This document shows positions 1 to 7,051 of a stretch of 10,027 nt of DNA, one piece after another (the first letter of the stretch is position 1; every line of letters starts with the position of its first letter). The stretch is from the NCBI GenBank assembly GCA_946186175.1, contig CAMHMG010000110.1, positions 1 to 10,027 on the forward strand. Direction: 5' to 3'. Both the position numbers and the translations under genes were made by a program. Origin of the DNA: an uncultured Clostridia bacterium. GTDB taxonomy: Bacteria > Bacillota > Clostridia > Lachnospirales > Lachnospiraceae. The notes below the pieces were generated by a model. The model saw only the letters and a program-made list of their open reading frames with translations, ran no database searches and had not been told where the DNA came from.

Positions 1-2
1 GA

Positions 3-179
3 TTAAGCTTCGATGATTTCTTTCTTGTTATAGCTTCCGCACTTCTTACATACTCTGTGAGGAACCATTAACTCACCACACTTAGAACACTTAACCAAAG
101 TTGGAGCTGTCATCTTCCAGTTAGCTCTTCTCTTATCTCTTCTACCTTTTGAAGATTTGTTCTTTGGACATATTGACAT
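3..179 (-). CDS. rpmF: 50S ribosomal protein L32
   Basis: Translating the minus strand from the ATG at 179 gives a complete 58-residue protein that begins MSICPKNKSSKGRRDKRRAN and ends in TAA at 3-5. L32 is a small protein of the large ribosomal subunit that binds 23S rRNA. Visible family features are the basic N-terminus (S-K-G-R-R-D-K-R-R, residues 10-18), the N-W-K motif, and a zinc ribbon with cysteine pairs at 31/34 and 44/47. All four cysteines are present, so this is the zinc-binding form rather than a cysteine-free paralogue. Length is normal for the family. It lies 3 bp after the DUF177 stop codon, the standard yceD-rpmF arrangement, and its ribosome binding site is inside that gene. 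In many bacteria plsX follows, but that would be outside this window. Confidence 0.97.
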   Translation of the reverse strand: MSICPKNKSSKGRRDKRRANWKMTAPTLVKCSKCGELMVPHRVCKKCGSYNKKEIIEA

Positions 180-182
180 TAT

Positions 183-716
183 TCACACCTCCTTAAATTG
201 ATTGAAGATATCACTAAAAACTGCCATTCTTGGATCCGGAACCGTCTGGTCACAGTCGCATGTACTCTTATTCAGATTGGTCCCACACACTTTACAAATC
301 CCCTTGCAATCCTCTTTACAGAGAACCGATGAAGGAAGTATTGTGAATAACTCATCCAAAACGAGCCTGTCTACATCCAGATTACAGTCTTCAATATAAC
401 TTGTATCATCTGTTTCCGAAGAATCATCTATATACACTTTATTAAGAGCAACATTAACTTTTCTCTTAATTGATAACTCATATTCACCTTCTACTTCCGA
501 AAGACACCTGCTACAACTTCGAACTGTACCGATTACCGGATTACAGTCAAGCTCAACAATATCCTTCGCAATACATGTGATATTAATCTTAAATGATCCT
601 TTACTGATAACAGTAATCTCTTCTCCAAAAAATACTTCATTCAAATCAGAAAGGACTGCATCTACCGTTAAAGAATTACCAACTGAAGATAAAACATCAA
701 AAAAGTTAACTATCAT
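183..716 (-). CDS. DUF177/YceD family protein (ribosome/23S rRNA-associated)
   Basis: This 177-residue protein belongs to the DUF177 (YceD) family, whose genes sit next to rpmF in many bacteria; E. coli YceD and plant relatives are linked to 23S rRNA accumulation. The exact biochemical role is not settled. Family features seen are C-S-R-C (residues 68-71) followed by a charged beta stretch, an acidic middle around residues 97-116, and the C-terminal cysteine cluster LCKEDCKGICKVCGTNLN (132-149) with C-D-C at 153-155 and D-P-R-M-A-V at 161-166. Six cysteines at 133, 137, 141, 144, 153 and 155 suggest metal binding (inference). The start at 716 is supported by AGGAG at 724-728, 7 nt upstream. 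A consensus promoter lies just before it. Length is typical. Confidence 0.93.
   Translation of the reverse strand: MIVNFFDVLSSVGNSLTVDAVLSDLNEVFFGEEITVISKGSFKINITCIAKDIVELDCNPVIGTVRSCSRCLSEVEGEYELSIKRKVNVALNKVYIDDSSETDDTSYIEDCNLDVDRLVLDELFTILPSSVLCKEDCKGICKVCGTNLNKSTCDCDQTVPDPRMAVFSDIFNQFKEV
186..194 (-). promoter_or_regulatory. rpmF ribosome binding site embedded in the DUF177 stop region
   Basis: On the minus strand the sequence AAGGAGGTG is a near-perfect Shine-Dalgarno, with the AGGAGG core 8 nt before the rpmF ATG at 179. The same nine bases are the last three sense codons (Lys-Glu-Val) of the DUF177 gene, followed directly by its TGA. Ribosomes finishing DUF177 would clear or occupy this site, so the two genes are probably translationally coupled (inference). 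Confidence 0.9.
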
Positions 717-745
717 AGATATTCTCCTAAACTCACACGTCGAAT

Positions 746-774
746 ATTATACATATAAACAAATACTTTGTCAA
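746..774 (-). promoter_or_regulatory. consensus sigma-A promoter for DUF177-rpmF
   Basis: On the minus strand, TTGACA (769-774) and TATAAT (746-751) match both consensus hexamers exactly and are separated by the optimal 17 bp. Transcription would start near 739, giving a 5' leader of about 23 nt before the DUF177 ATG at 716. The 30 bp upstream of the -35 box (about 775-806) is almost pure A/T with an A-tract next to the -35, resembling an UP element. A promoter this strong fits constitutive, high-level expression of a ribosomal protein gene. Confidence 0.9.
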
Positions 775-808
775 CATACTTTTTTAAATAATTATTATGA
801 TATAATGA

Positions 809-855
809 GCAAAGCAGCCGATTTGCACACTTGTGTGCAAAATCGGATATTTTGC
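809..855 (-). other. nested/alternative stem-loops between ackA and the DUF177 promoter
   Basis: CCGATTTGCACAC (818-830) and GTGTGCAAAATCGG (833-846) form a 13-bp stem with one bulged base and a minimal loop. GCAAA (809-813) and TTTGC (851-855) can extend it after a 4-nt interior loop. The right arm can instead pair downstream: GCAAAAT (837-843) with ATTTTGC (849-855), a perfect 7-bp stem. The structure starts about 70 nt past the ackA stop. It could be the ackA transcript end, but read on the minus strand the stem is followed by a mixed sequence rather than a clean run of T, so an intrinsic terminator is uncertain. A protein-binding inverted repeat upstream of the DUF177 promoter is the alternative. 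Confidence 0.55.
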
Positions 856-922
856 GAATGGACACATGGAGACGACAGTCGACATGAAATAAAATCAAAA
901 TAATCTTTTCAAAAATATATTA

Positions 923-2113
923 TTATTTTATAAGCTGTAATGTCTCTCTGGCAATTGCAAGCTCTTCATTAGTAGGAATTACATAAACTTTAAGCTTAGA
1001 ATCAGCGGTAGAAAGCATTATTTCTTCGCCTCTTCTTTTGTTAGCCTCTTCATCGAGCTCAAAACCTAAATATCCCAAATATCCACAGATCATCTTGCGT
1101 ACAGTAGCATTATTCTCGCCAATTCCGGCAGTAAATGCTATTGCATCAACACCATTCATTGAAGCTGTATATGAACCAATATACTGTGCTGCGCGATAAG
1201 CAAACATCTCCAATGCAACTGTAGCTCTTTCATTGCCCTCATTACTTGCTGTCTCGAGATCTCTAAAATCACTTGATACTCCTGAAATACCATCTACACC
1301 TGACTTCTTGTTGAGAATATTGATAACTTCATCTAATGATTTGTCAAGTTTAGCTGAAAGATATTGAACGACAGCAGGATCTATGCTTCCGCTTCTTGTA
1401 CCCATTATAAGTCCGTCAAGAGGTGTAAAGCCCATACTTGTGTCAACCGAGCAGCCATCCTTAACAGCTGTAATTGAAGAGCCGTTACCCAGATGACATA
1501 TTATAACCTTAGAAGGTCCGCTTTCCTTGCCAATTATCTGTAACAACCTTTTTGAAACAAAGCTGTGTGAGGTTCCGTGAAAGCCGTACTTTCTGACCTT
1601 GTAATCATTATAGTACTCATAAGGAAGTCCGTAAAGATAAGCTTTCTTAGGCATAGTCTGATGAAATGCGGTATCAAATACGGCTACCATCGGTGTTTCA
1701 GGCATTAATGCACGACATGCAGATATTCCGATAAGGTTTGCAGGATTGTGTAATGGTGCAAGATCATTACATTCTGCAATTGCTTCTATTACATTGTCAT
1801 CTATAACTACCGACTTCGCAAACTTTTCACCGCCGTGAACTATACGATGACCAACAGCACCAATCTCTGTTAAATCCTTAATAACTCCATGATCATCATC
1901 TGTCAAAGCTTGAAGAACAAAAGAAACTGCCGTCTTATGATCGGGCATATCTACACTCTCTTCAAACTTATCTTTTCCCATAGGGTTATGAGTCAGTTTT
2001 CCATCTATTCCTATTCTCTCACATAATCCTTTAGCAATTACTTCTTCTGTGTCAGAATTAATCAACTGATATTTCAGTGATGAACTTCCACAATTGACTA
2101 CAAAAATATTCAT
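923..2113 (-). CDS. ackA: acetate kinase
   Basis: Acetate kinase interconverts acetyl phosphate + ADP and acetate + ATP, the last ATP-yielding step of acetate fermentation, in the cytoplasm. The 396-residue protein is full length. It is an ASKHA-fold enzyme: the N-terminal MNIFVVNCGSSSLKY holds the substrate-binding Asn7; VGHRIVHGGE contains Arg90; VFDTAFH contains Asp147; YGFHGTSH contains His179; MGTRSGSIDP contains Arg240; TAGIGENN (328-335) and TNEE (381-384) form the nucleotide and metal site. An in-frame start at 2161 would add 16 residues that the family lacks; the start at 2113 has GGGAGG 7 nt upstream and gives the standard N-terminus. The gene follows the GGDEF gene by 22 bp, probably in one operon. 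No phosphotransacetylase gene, its usual partner, is visible in the window. Confidence 0.97.
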   Translation of the reverse strand: MNIFVVNCGSSSLKYQLINSDTEEVIAKGLCERIGIDGKLTHNPMGKDKFEESVDMPDHKTAVSFVLQALTDDDHGVIKDLTEIGAVGHRIVHGGEKFAKSVVIDDNVIEAIAECNDLAPLHNPANLIGISACRALMPETPMVAVFDTAFHQTMPKKAYLYGLPYEYYNDYKVRKYGFHGTSHSFVSKRLLQIIGKESGPSKVIICHLGNGSSITAVKDGCSVDTSMGFTPLDGLIMGTRSGSIDPAVVQYLSAKLDKSLDEVINILNKKSGVDGISGVSSDFRDLETASNEGNERATVALEMFAYRAAQYIGSYTASMNGVDAIAFTAGIGENNATVRKMICGYLGYLGFELDEEANKRRGEEIMLSTADSKLKVYVIPTNEELAIARETLQLIK

Positions 2114-2120
2114 TTTAGTC

Positions 2121-2126
2121 CCTCCC
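2121..2126 (-). promoter_or_regulatory. ackA ribosome binding site that fixes the start codon
   Basis: GGGAGG on the minus strand lies 7 nt before the ATG at 2113. It shows that translation starts there and not at the upstream in-frame ATG at 2161, which would overlap the end of the GGDEF gene. Confidence 0.85.
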
Positions 2127-2135
2127 ATTGATATA

Positions 2136-3830
2136 TTATTCTTTATTATCACTTCCGTCATCTAATCTCACCTGATGACGACCGTGTTCCTTCGCATAAT
2201 ACATACACCAGTCTGCTCGTTTTAAAAGTTGTTCAGTGTCATCACATGGATTGGGATAAGATGTTAATCCTACACTGACACTCAATGGTATATCTTTATC
2301 ATTATAAGTTATAATCTGTTCGCATAACTTTTCAAATAATCCGCGTATTATAGGTTCTGCAGCTTTAATGTCTCTGTCAGGAAGCACAGCAACAAACTCC
2401 TCACCGCCATATCTGCATATAAATCCTTCGTGTTCATCAATATAATCATCAGTCACAGAGGCTACACGTTTAATAACCTCATCACCAGCTAAATGTCCAT
2501 ATGTATCATTGACGTTTTTGAATTTGTCGATATCAAAAAGTGCTACGCTCATACAACCATTATTATCAACTATCTTTGATGCTGTCTCTTTAAATAGCTG
2601 ATTAAAGTATATTCTGTTATTAATGCCTGTAAGACCGTCCGTTCTTGCCATATGCTTCATATCGTTATACATCTTTGCATTTCTTATCGCAATATCAGAT
2701 TGGGCGATTACCGAATTATAGAAAGACATATTATCGTTAAATAGCCCCACACGATTATCACCTATCATAAACAATCCGTATATGTCATCATTTACACCTA
2801 AAACCTTAACATATACTGAGTTGATGAAAAAACCACTAAGAAAAGGCATTTCTATATTAATGTTATCATTAATAGACTTTTCATAACATTTAGCACTTAT
2901 CATTGAATTATATATGTCTTCAATATTATCTTTAATAGTATTATCCATGTCACCTTTTTTTGATTTAACAACATAGTGACGATGTTTGTTATGATATACA
3001 TTTCTCCTGATATAAACAGCGCAAAATACATGATTTCTAACATTCATTACAGAGTCAACAATACGTTCAGAAATATCAGGAACATCAAATGAAGAAGCAA
3101 TATGCATCAATATTTCTTCCTGTACCTTCATTTCCTCATTAGCTTCCTTGATAACTTTGTTAGCCCGTTTTAATTCATTCTTTTGGTAATTGAGCTGATC
3201 ATTAGTATTCTGAAGTCTTTTCTGCATATTGAGAATGTTTTCATTCTTTTCAACAATATTCTCAACTTTCCTTTGTTCTTTGAATAATTCTTTGTCTTTA
3301 AGTTCAATATACTCATAGAATATAAATGCATTACCGACAAGAACAAGTCCTATAATTACAGCCGAAAACAGCATAGGGAACCAATCATTATCGTTAAATG
3401 CTACCATCTTAATAAAGATCATAATAAAGGCCAGACCTTCTAATACGCCGACACGAAGCAAGATACTAGCCCTATCATTAAAGTCAAACGCCAAGATAAG
3501 GTCAAACGAAAACATCATAAGCATAGCATATATACTTGTACCAGAATAATCAGTAACATTCGTAAAAATAATCATTATACAACAAAATATGCATTGAATA
3601 AGTCTTATCGCTCTAAGAATATAAAGATTATCAAAAGAATTATGTACTGCCAAAAATCTTTCAATCATTGAACATAACAATGAAAATACAATCATTATAA
3701 TTGTATTAGTCCAAGAAAGATTCATATGAATTAATTGTACCGAAACCCTTTGTATGATAAACAACAAAAATACATAATGATGTATCATCTGGATTCTTTT
3801 TTGAAATTTTGAAACAACATCAATATTCAT
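2136..3830 (-). CDS. membrane-bound diguanylate cyclase (GAF-like + GGDEF)
   Basis: This 564-residue protein is predicted to make c-di-GMP from two GTP. The N-terminal ~175 residues contain about five to six hydrophobic segments (roughly 18-35, 41-57, 72-90, 98-115, 122-144, 152-172). A charged coiled-coil-like stretch follows (about 178-242), then a GAF-like sensor region (about 243-385) and a C-terminal GGDEF domain (about 395-555). Catalytic features are intact: D-G-L-T-G-I-N-N-R (398-406), F-D-I-D-K-F-K (432-438) with metal ligand Asp433, and R-Y-G-G-E-E-F (473-479). The product-inhibition I-site (RxxD) is missing; its place holds E-H-E-G (466-469). No EAL or HD-GYP domain is present. The start has only a weak GAAAGGG 8 nt upstream; Met15 is a possible alternative. 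It lies 30 bp after the FtsA-like gene and 22 bp before ackA. The signal sensed is unknown. Confidence 0.92.
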   Translation of the reverse strand: MNIDVVSKFQKRIQMIHHYVFLLFIIQRVSVQLIHMNLSWTNTIIMIVFSLLCSMIERFLAVHNSFDNLYILRAIRLIQCIFCCIMIIFTNVTDYSGTSIYAMLMMFSFDLILAFDFNDRASILLRVGVLEGLAFIMIFIKMVAFNDNDWFPMLFSAVIIGLVLVGNAFIFYEYIELKDKELFKEQRKVENIVEKNENILNMQKRLQNTNDQLNYQKNELKRANKVIKEANEEMKVQEEILMHIASSFDVPDISERIVDSVMNVRNHVFCAVYIRRNVYHNKHRHYVVKSKKGDMDNTIKDNIEDIYNSMISAKCYEKSINDNINIEMPFLSGFFINSVYVKVLGVNDDIYGLFMIGDNRVGLFNDNMSFYNSVIAQSDIAIRNAKMYNDMKHMARTDGLTGINNRIYFNQLFKETASKIVDNNGCMSVALFDIDKFKNVNDTYGHLAGDEVIKRVASVTDDYIDEHEGFICRYGGEEFVAVLPDRDIKAAEPIIRGLFEKLCEQIITYNDKDIPLSVSVGLTSYPNPCDDTEQLLKRADWCMYYAKEHGRHQVRLDDGSDNKE

Positions 3831-3860
3831 TATGCAAACCCTTTCATTTTACAAAACATT

Positions 3861-6311
3861 CTATTGTTCCCAGTATAGATCAATTTTCGAACCTTCATAA
3901 ATTGGTCCCAGATAATTAGCCTGTACGCCATCAACCTGCTGTATAAGTTTTGTACCGCCTACATTCTTCAGGTCAAAATCATATTTGTCAAATATATCAA
4001 TAAATACATAGCTTGATTTACCGGAAAGTGTGACAGGAGTATCGTTGACCATCAAATGAATATCATGAGGTTCTTCACTAATACTTTGCTCCTGTCGGGC
4101 ATTCTCCTGAACCATTTTATCTTCTTTTATATTATTCTTTTTCTTTTTATCCTTCTTAGATTTTCTTTTTAAAGAAGATTTATTGTTAGAAATTACTGAA
4201 TTATCACTATCGGCTTTCTTCATGGAACTGTCTGAGTTTTCACCGTCTGTTTCTTTCGCTGCACTATCTGACATTTCACTGCTGTATTCTTTTGTAAAAC
4301 TATCTAAATCCTCACTGTCGGATTCCTTCGTAGTACTATCTAAGTTTTCACCACCGGTTTCCATCGCAGCACTATCTAAATTTTCACCACCGGATTCCAT
4401 TGCAGCACTATCTAAGTTATTACCACCGGTTTCCATTGCAGCACTATCTAAGTTTTCATTGCCTGCTTCCTTAATTGTATCATCAGTGTTCTCACTATCA
4501 GCTTCATCCAGCTCGACTTCTTCTTCTGTGACATATTTTTCAGCTAAATATATATCTTCACGATCGATCCATGCAACATTAAAGTTCTCATATATCTTAG
4601 TATCCGCATTAGCTCTTGCACCATTAACGAAAACTTCATGCGGCGTTTCTATATCCATGAACTGCATAAGCTGAGTCAAAGTATAATAACTTAGTATTTC
4701 AATCTCATCACCGTCATTTAACTCATAAGAGCCTGATTCAAGCTTGCCGTTAACAGAAGCATAACGTGGACATTCTACAATAATATCATTGACATTAAAC
4801 TTGATCGAATTACTAAGATCAACAACATTTTCAAGTAACGCCGTGGCATCTTCTCCCTTAGTTGAAACCTTGATCTCAACCTTGTCACCGGCCTGTATCA
4901 GATGGTTCATACCGGCCTCACTATCATTTAACAATATCTCACAAGCTTCTCCGTTACAGCCTCTGATAAACTTCTTCTTACCATTAATAGTATAGTTGAT
5001 ATCTGCTCCTCTCTTCGGAAAGACATCATCATTATTCAATCCGTAAGCCATAGCTGCATCAAATACCGTTAACTTGTCATTATCATATAGTTTGACTCTT
5101 TCTCCATTGACAAAAAGATATATGAACCTGTTCTTCTGTTCATAATAATTAAGACATATACCGATAGGTGTGACAAGCAAAGGATCCTTAACTACATCAT
5201 CAACCATAATGTTGATATTACCAAGAACCTCTTCACCTCTAAGTCCGACTCTCTCAGGAGGAAGACCTAAATGTTTGGCTAACTTCTCAATATATCCCGG
5301 CATCTTGCCACCACCGCCGACAACAAAAGCCGCTGCAACCGACTTGCCGCCATTTAATTCTATAATACGTTTCGCAGTCTGTTCCGTTATCTCGTCCAAT
5401 AAAGGATCAAGTTTCTCGAATACCTCTTCAGGAGTTATCTTATGTGGAACGCTTAATATATCTTTATAAGTGAGTGGTTTCTTGGTTACACCGATCATTT
5501 TGATTGTTTCTGCTGTATCAAAATCTACAAGATATTCTCTAATAAGCGTTTCTGTTAATTCATCTCCGGCCTTGGGAAGCATTCCGTATCCAATGATACT
5601 TCCATCTTTCGTGATGGATATATCGGAGGTGCCTGCCCCTACATCAACAAGAGCTATATTAAGTAGTCTATAATTCTCAGGAATAGCAACCAATATAGCG
5701 GCAATAGGCTCCAATGTCAGATTAGCTACTTCTAAGCCTGCCATCTCGACTGCCGCATAGAGACTATCAACAACCTCTTCAGGTAAAAATGTAGCAAGAA
5801 CATCTGCACTTATTTTATGTGCTTTCTGCCCTTCAAGATTACCTATCACATAATCATTGAGATAATATTTGATAACGGAATACCCTACACAAAAGAATTT
5901 GTCGTTAGTATCTTTCTCTTCTAACATCTTCTCATGAGCCTGTTCAACACCCATGATCTCAATTGAATGTATATACTCCTGATTAACGGAAGTAAGCTCA
6001 GGAAATTCATAGAATCCCTTTCCCACAGCAGTTTTTAACACACGTCCTGCTGCAGCAATACAGACTTCTTTGAGCTTTCTTCCTGAAAGTTGTTCCTCCA
6101 ATTGTTGTTTGACCTCAACAATTTCCTCACTAATCTTCACAATATCATGAATCTGTCCATCTAACATGGCTCTGGTATCATGAAATCTGACAGTCTGGGC
6201 AACAATATTGAACTGCTTTCCTTCTCTATACCCAACTGTTCCTACAATGCTTCTTGTACCAATATCCAGTCCAAAAACCAATGAACCCGGAAACTTTGTT
6301 AATGTCGGCAT
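3861..6311 (-). CDS. FtsA-family actin-like ATPase with long repeat-containing C-terminal extension
   Basis: The first ~390 residues are an FtsA-type actin-fold ATPase. Phosphate-1 is F-G-L-D-I-G-T-R-S (13-21), phosphate-2 is L-V-D-V-G-A-G-T-S-D (221-230), and the adenosine motif is V-V-G-G-G-G-K-M-P-G-Y (330-340). An FtsA-specific SHS2-like insert lies around 82-175. FtsA anchors FtsZ rings to the membrane, but usual FtsA is about 420-440 residues and sits beside ftsZ; this one has 816 and sits beside coaE. The extra part has beta-rich modules with V-N-G motifs (about 396-482 and 502-583), an acidic linker of 12-residue repeats (about 603-706), a lysine-rich patch (711-732), and a final module (750-816) ending in D-L-Y-W-E-Q. 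No terminal amphipathic membrane helix is apparent. Start supported by GGAG 8 nt upstream of 6311. Whether it acts in division, shape or another process is not shown by sequence. Confidence 0.88.
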   Translation of the reverse strand: MPTLTKFPGSLVFGLDIGTRSIVGTVGYREGKQFNIVAQTVRFHDTRAMLDGQIHDIVKISEEIVEVKQQLEEQLSGRKLKEVCIAAAGRVLKTAVGKGFYEFPELTSVNQEYIHSIEIMGVEQAHEKMLEEKDTNDKFFCVGYSVIKYYLNDYVIGNLEGQKAHKISADVLATFLPEEVVDSLYAAVEMAGLEVANLTLEPIAAILVAIPENYRLLNIALVDVGAGTSDISITKDGSIIGYGMLPKAGDELTETLIREYLVDFDTAETIKMIGVTKKPLTYKDILSVPHKITPEEVFEKLDPLLDEITEQTAKRIIELNGGKSVAAAFVVGGGGKMPGYIEKLAKHLGLPPERVGLRGEEVLGNINIMVDDVVKDPLLVTPIGICLNYYEQKNRFIYLFVNGERVKLYDNDKLTVFDAAMAYGLNNDDVFPKRGADINYTINGKKKFIRGCNGEACEILLNDSEAGMNHLIQAGDKVEIKVSTKGEDATALLENVVDLSNSIKFNVNDIIVECPRYASVNGKLESGSYELNDGDEIEILSYYTLTQLMQFMDIETPHEVFVNGARANADTKIYENFNVAWIDREDIYLAEKYVTEEEVELDEADSENTDDTIKEAGNENLDSAAMETGGNNLDSAAMESGGENLDSAAMETGGENLDSTTKESDSEDLDSFTKEYSSEMSDSAAKETDGENSDSSMKKADSDNSVISNNKSSLKRKSKKDKKKKNNIKEDKMVQENARQEQSISEEPHDIHLMVNDTPVTLSGKSSYVFIDIFDKYDFDLKNVGGTKLIQQVDGVQANYLGPIYEGSKIDLYWEQ
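4191..4514 (-). repeat. 36-bp tandem repeats coding a 12-residue acidic repeat
   Basis: About nine units in 36-bp phase lie inside the FtsA-like gene. On the plus strand most units begin actatct. The three central units (4335-4370, 4371-4406, 4407-4442) differ from each other at about 3 positions in 36 where compared; outer units are more diverged. The encoded consensus is roughly E-T-x-G-E-N-L-D-S-A-A-M, with Lys replacing the last Met in several units. The gradient from near-identical centre to diverged edges suggests growth by recent internal duplication. All units keep frame. Confidence 0.9.
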
Positions 6312-6442
6312 ATCTTTATCTCCGTATCTTATCTATCTATATACAACGTATATTATACATTAAACAGTATCTTTTCCTACGAATCCCACAGTGAATGCGA
6401 GATTATACCTTAACAGTTACACATTTCTATTATTTTATCACA
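6312..6442 (-). promoter_or_regulatory. 131-bp gap before the FtsA-like gene with candidate -10 boxes and a palindrome
   Basis: This is the largest gap within the polA-to-ackA cluster. On the minus strand TATAAT occurs twice, at 6402-6407 and 6352-6357, but neither has a recognisable TTGACA 16-18 bp upstream. A short inverted repeat, ATATAC-AAC-GTATAT (6339-6353), overlaps the second box and would cover its start site. A separate promoter for the FtsA-like gene is plausible but unproven. I see no strong intrinsic terminator for coaE here. Confidence 0.4.
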
Positions 6443-7036
6443 TCAATTGGCAATATTCAATAATTCCTTTATCTTATTCATTGTTAACGAAAAATCTGCA
6501 CTGTTATCAATTACAATATTCGAATTATCTCTATAATAATCTTCACTTTCCTGCTTGCTAACAATATTCCTGTAAAACTCCTTACTGCCGCCCCTTCCGG
6601 CAACAAGTCTTTCAAGCCGTATATCAACGTCAGCGTATATATACCATATTTCATCACATATACTCTTATATCCATCCTGAATAAGAAGCGCAGCCTCTAT
6701 GAAATAATATTCAAATTGATTAGAAGATGTTTTTTCTCTAATGTCATTGATTATATAATCTTTTACTGCCGGATGAACAATTGCATTTAATGAGCCAAGT
6801 GCTTTCTCATCACCAAATACAATCTCACGGAATACGACTCTGTCTATATTACCGGCATCATCTAATATACCGCTACCGAACTCATCAACAATTCTATTAT
6901 ATGCTTTTTCACCTTTTTCCATAAGGCTGTGGGATAATTTGTCGGCTTCTATAACATAATATCCAAGTTGTTTTAAAAATTTCAAAACCTCACTCTTCCC
7001 ACTGCCTATACCACCTGTAATACCTATAACCTTCAT
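6443..7036 (-). CDS. coaE: dephospho-CoA kinase
   Basis: CoaE phosphorylates the 3'-hydroxyl of the ribose in dephospho-CoA using ATP, the last step of coenzyme A synthesis, in the cytoplasm. The 197-residue protein is of normal length. It opens with the P-loop G-I-T-G-G-I-G-S-G-K-S (5-15), with Lys14 and Ser15 contacting ATP phosphates. Family features follow: E-A-D-K (30-33) with the likely catalytic base Asp32, H-P (88-89), E-A-A-L-L (114-118) in the CoA-domain region, and R-L-E-R-L (140-144) leading into the lid. The start at 7036 has AGAGGA 7 nt upstream. It begins 15 bp after the polA stop, so the two are very probably cotranscribed; this pairing is common in Firmicutes. Confidence 0.96.
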   Translation of the reverse strand: MKVIGITGGIGSGKSEVLKFLKQLGYYVIEADKLSHSLMEKGEKAYNRIVDEFGSGILDDAGNIDRVVFREIVFGDEKALGSLNAIVHPAVKDYIINDIREKTSSNQFEYYFIEAALLIQDGYKSICDEIWYIYADVDIRLERLVAGRGGSKEFYRNIVSKQESEDYYRDNSNIVIDNSADFSLTMNKIKELLNIAN

Positions 7037-7051
7037 TTAATCGTCCTCTAA

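Noticed and set aside
713..898. 61-codon minus-strand ORF between ackA and DUF177
   Set aside because: It has a TTG start without a ribosome binding site and contains the consensus promoter and hairpin, so it is non-coding.
577..903. 108-codon plus-strand ORF across the DUF177 start and the ackA gap
   Set aside because: It runs through the DUF177 coding region, its promoter and the hairpin, and its product resembles no family I know.
2114..2161. Upstream in-frame ATG of ackA at 2161 (16 extra residues)
   Set aside because: Acetate kinases start at M-N-I-F-V-V-N; the GGGAGG site lies before the ATG at 2113 and the longer form would overlap the GGDEF gene.
2133..2161. Possible ackA promoter, ATGACG-17 bp-TAATAT on the minus strand
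   Set aside because: Only 4 of 6 bases match in each box, and it overlaps the end of the GGDEF gene; too weak to call.
4191..4514. CRISPR-like regular repeats
   Set aside because: Units are directly adjacent with no spacers, stay in the reading frame and encode a protein repeat.
4183..4674. 163-codon plus-strand ORF rich in Ser and Leu
   Set aside because: It is the antisense of the tandem repeat region of the FtsA-like gene; its apparent repeats are only the reverse reading of that array.
5170..5673. Two plus-strand ORFs of 99 and 67 codons
   Set aside because: They are antisense to the conserved ATPase domain of the FtsA-like gene and have no independent support.
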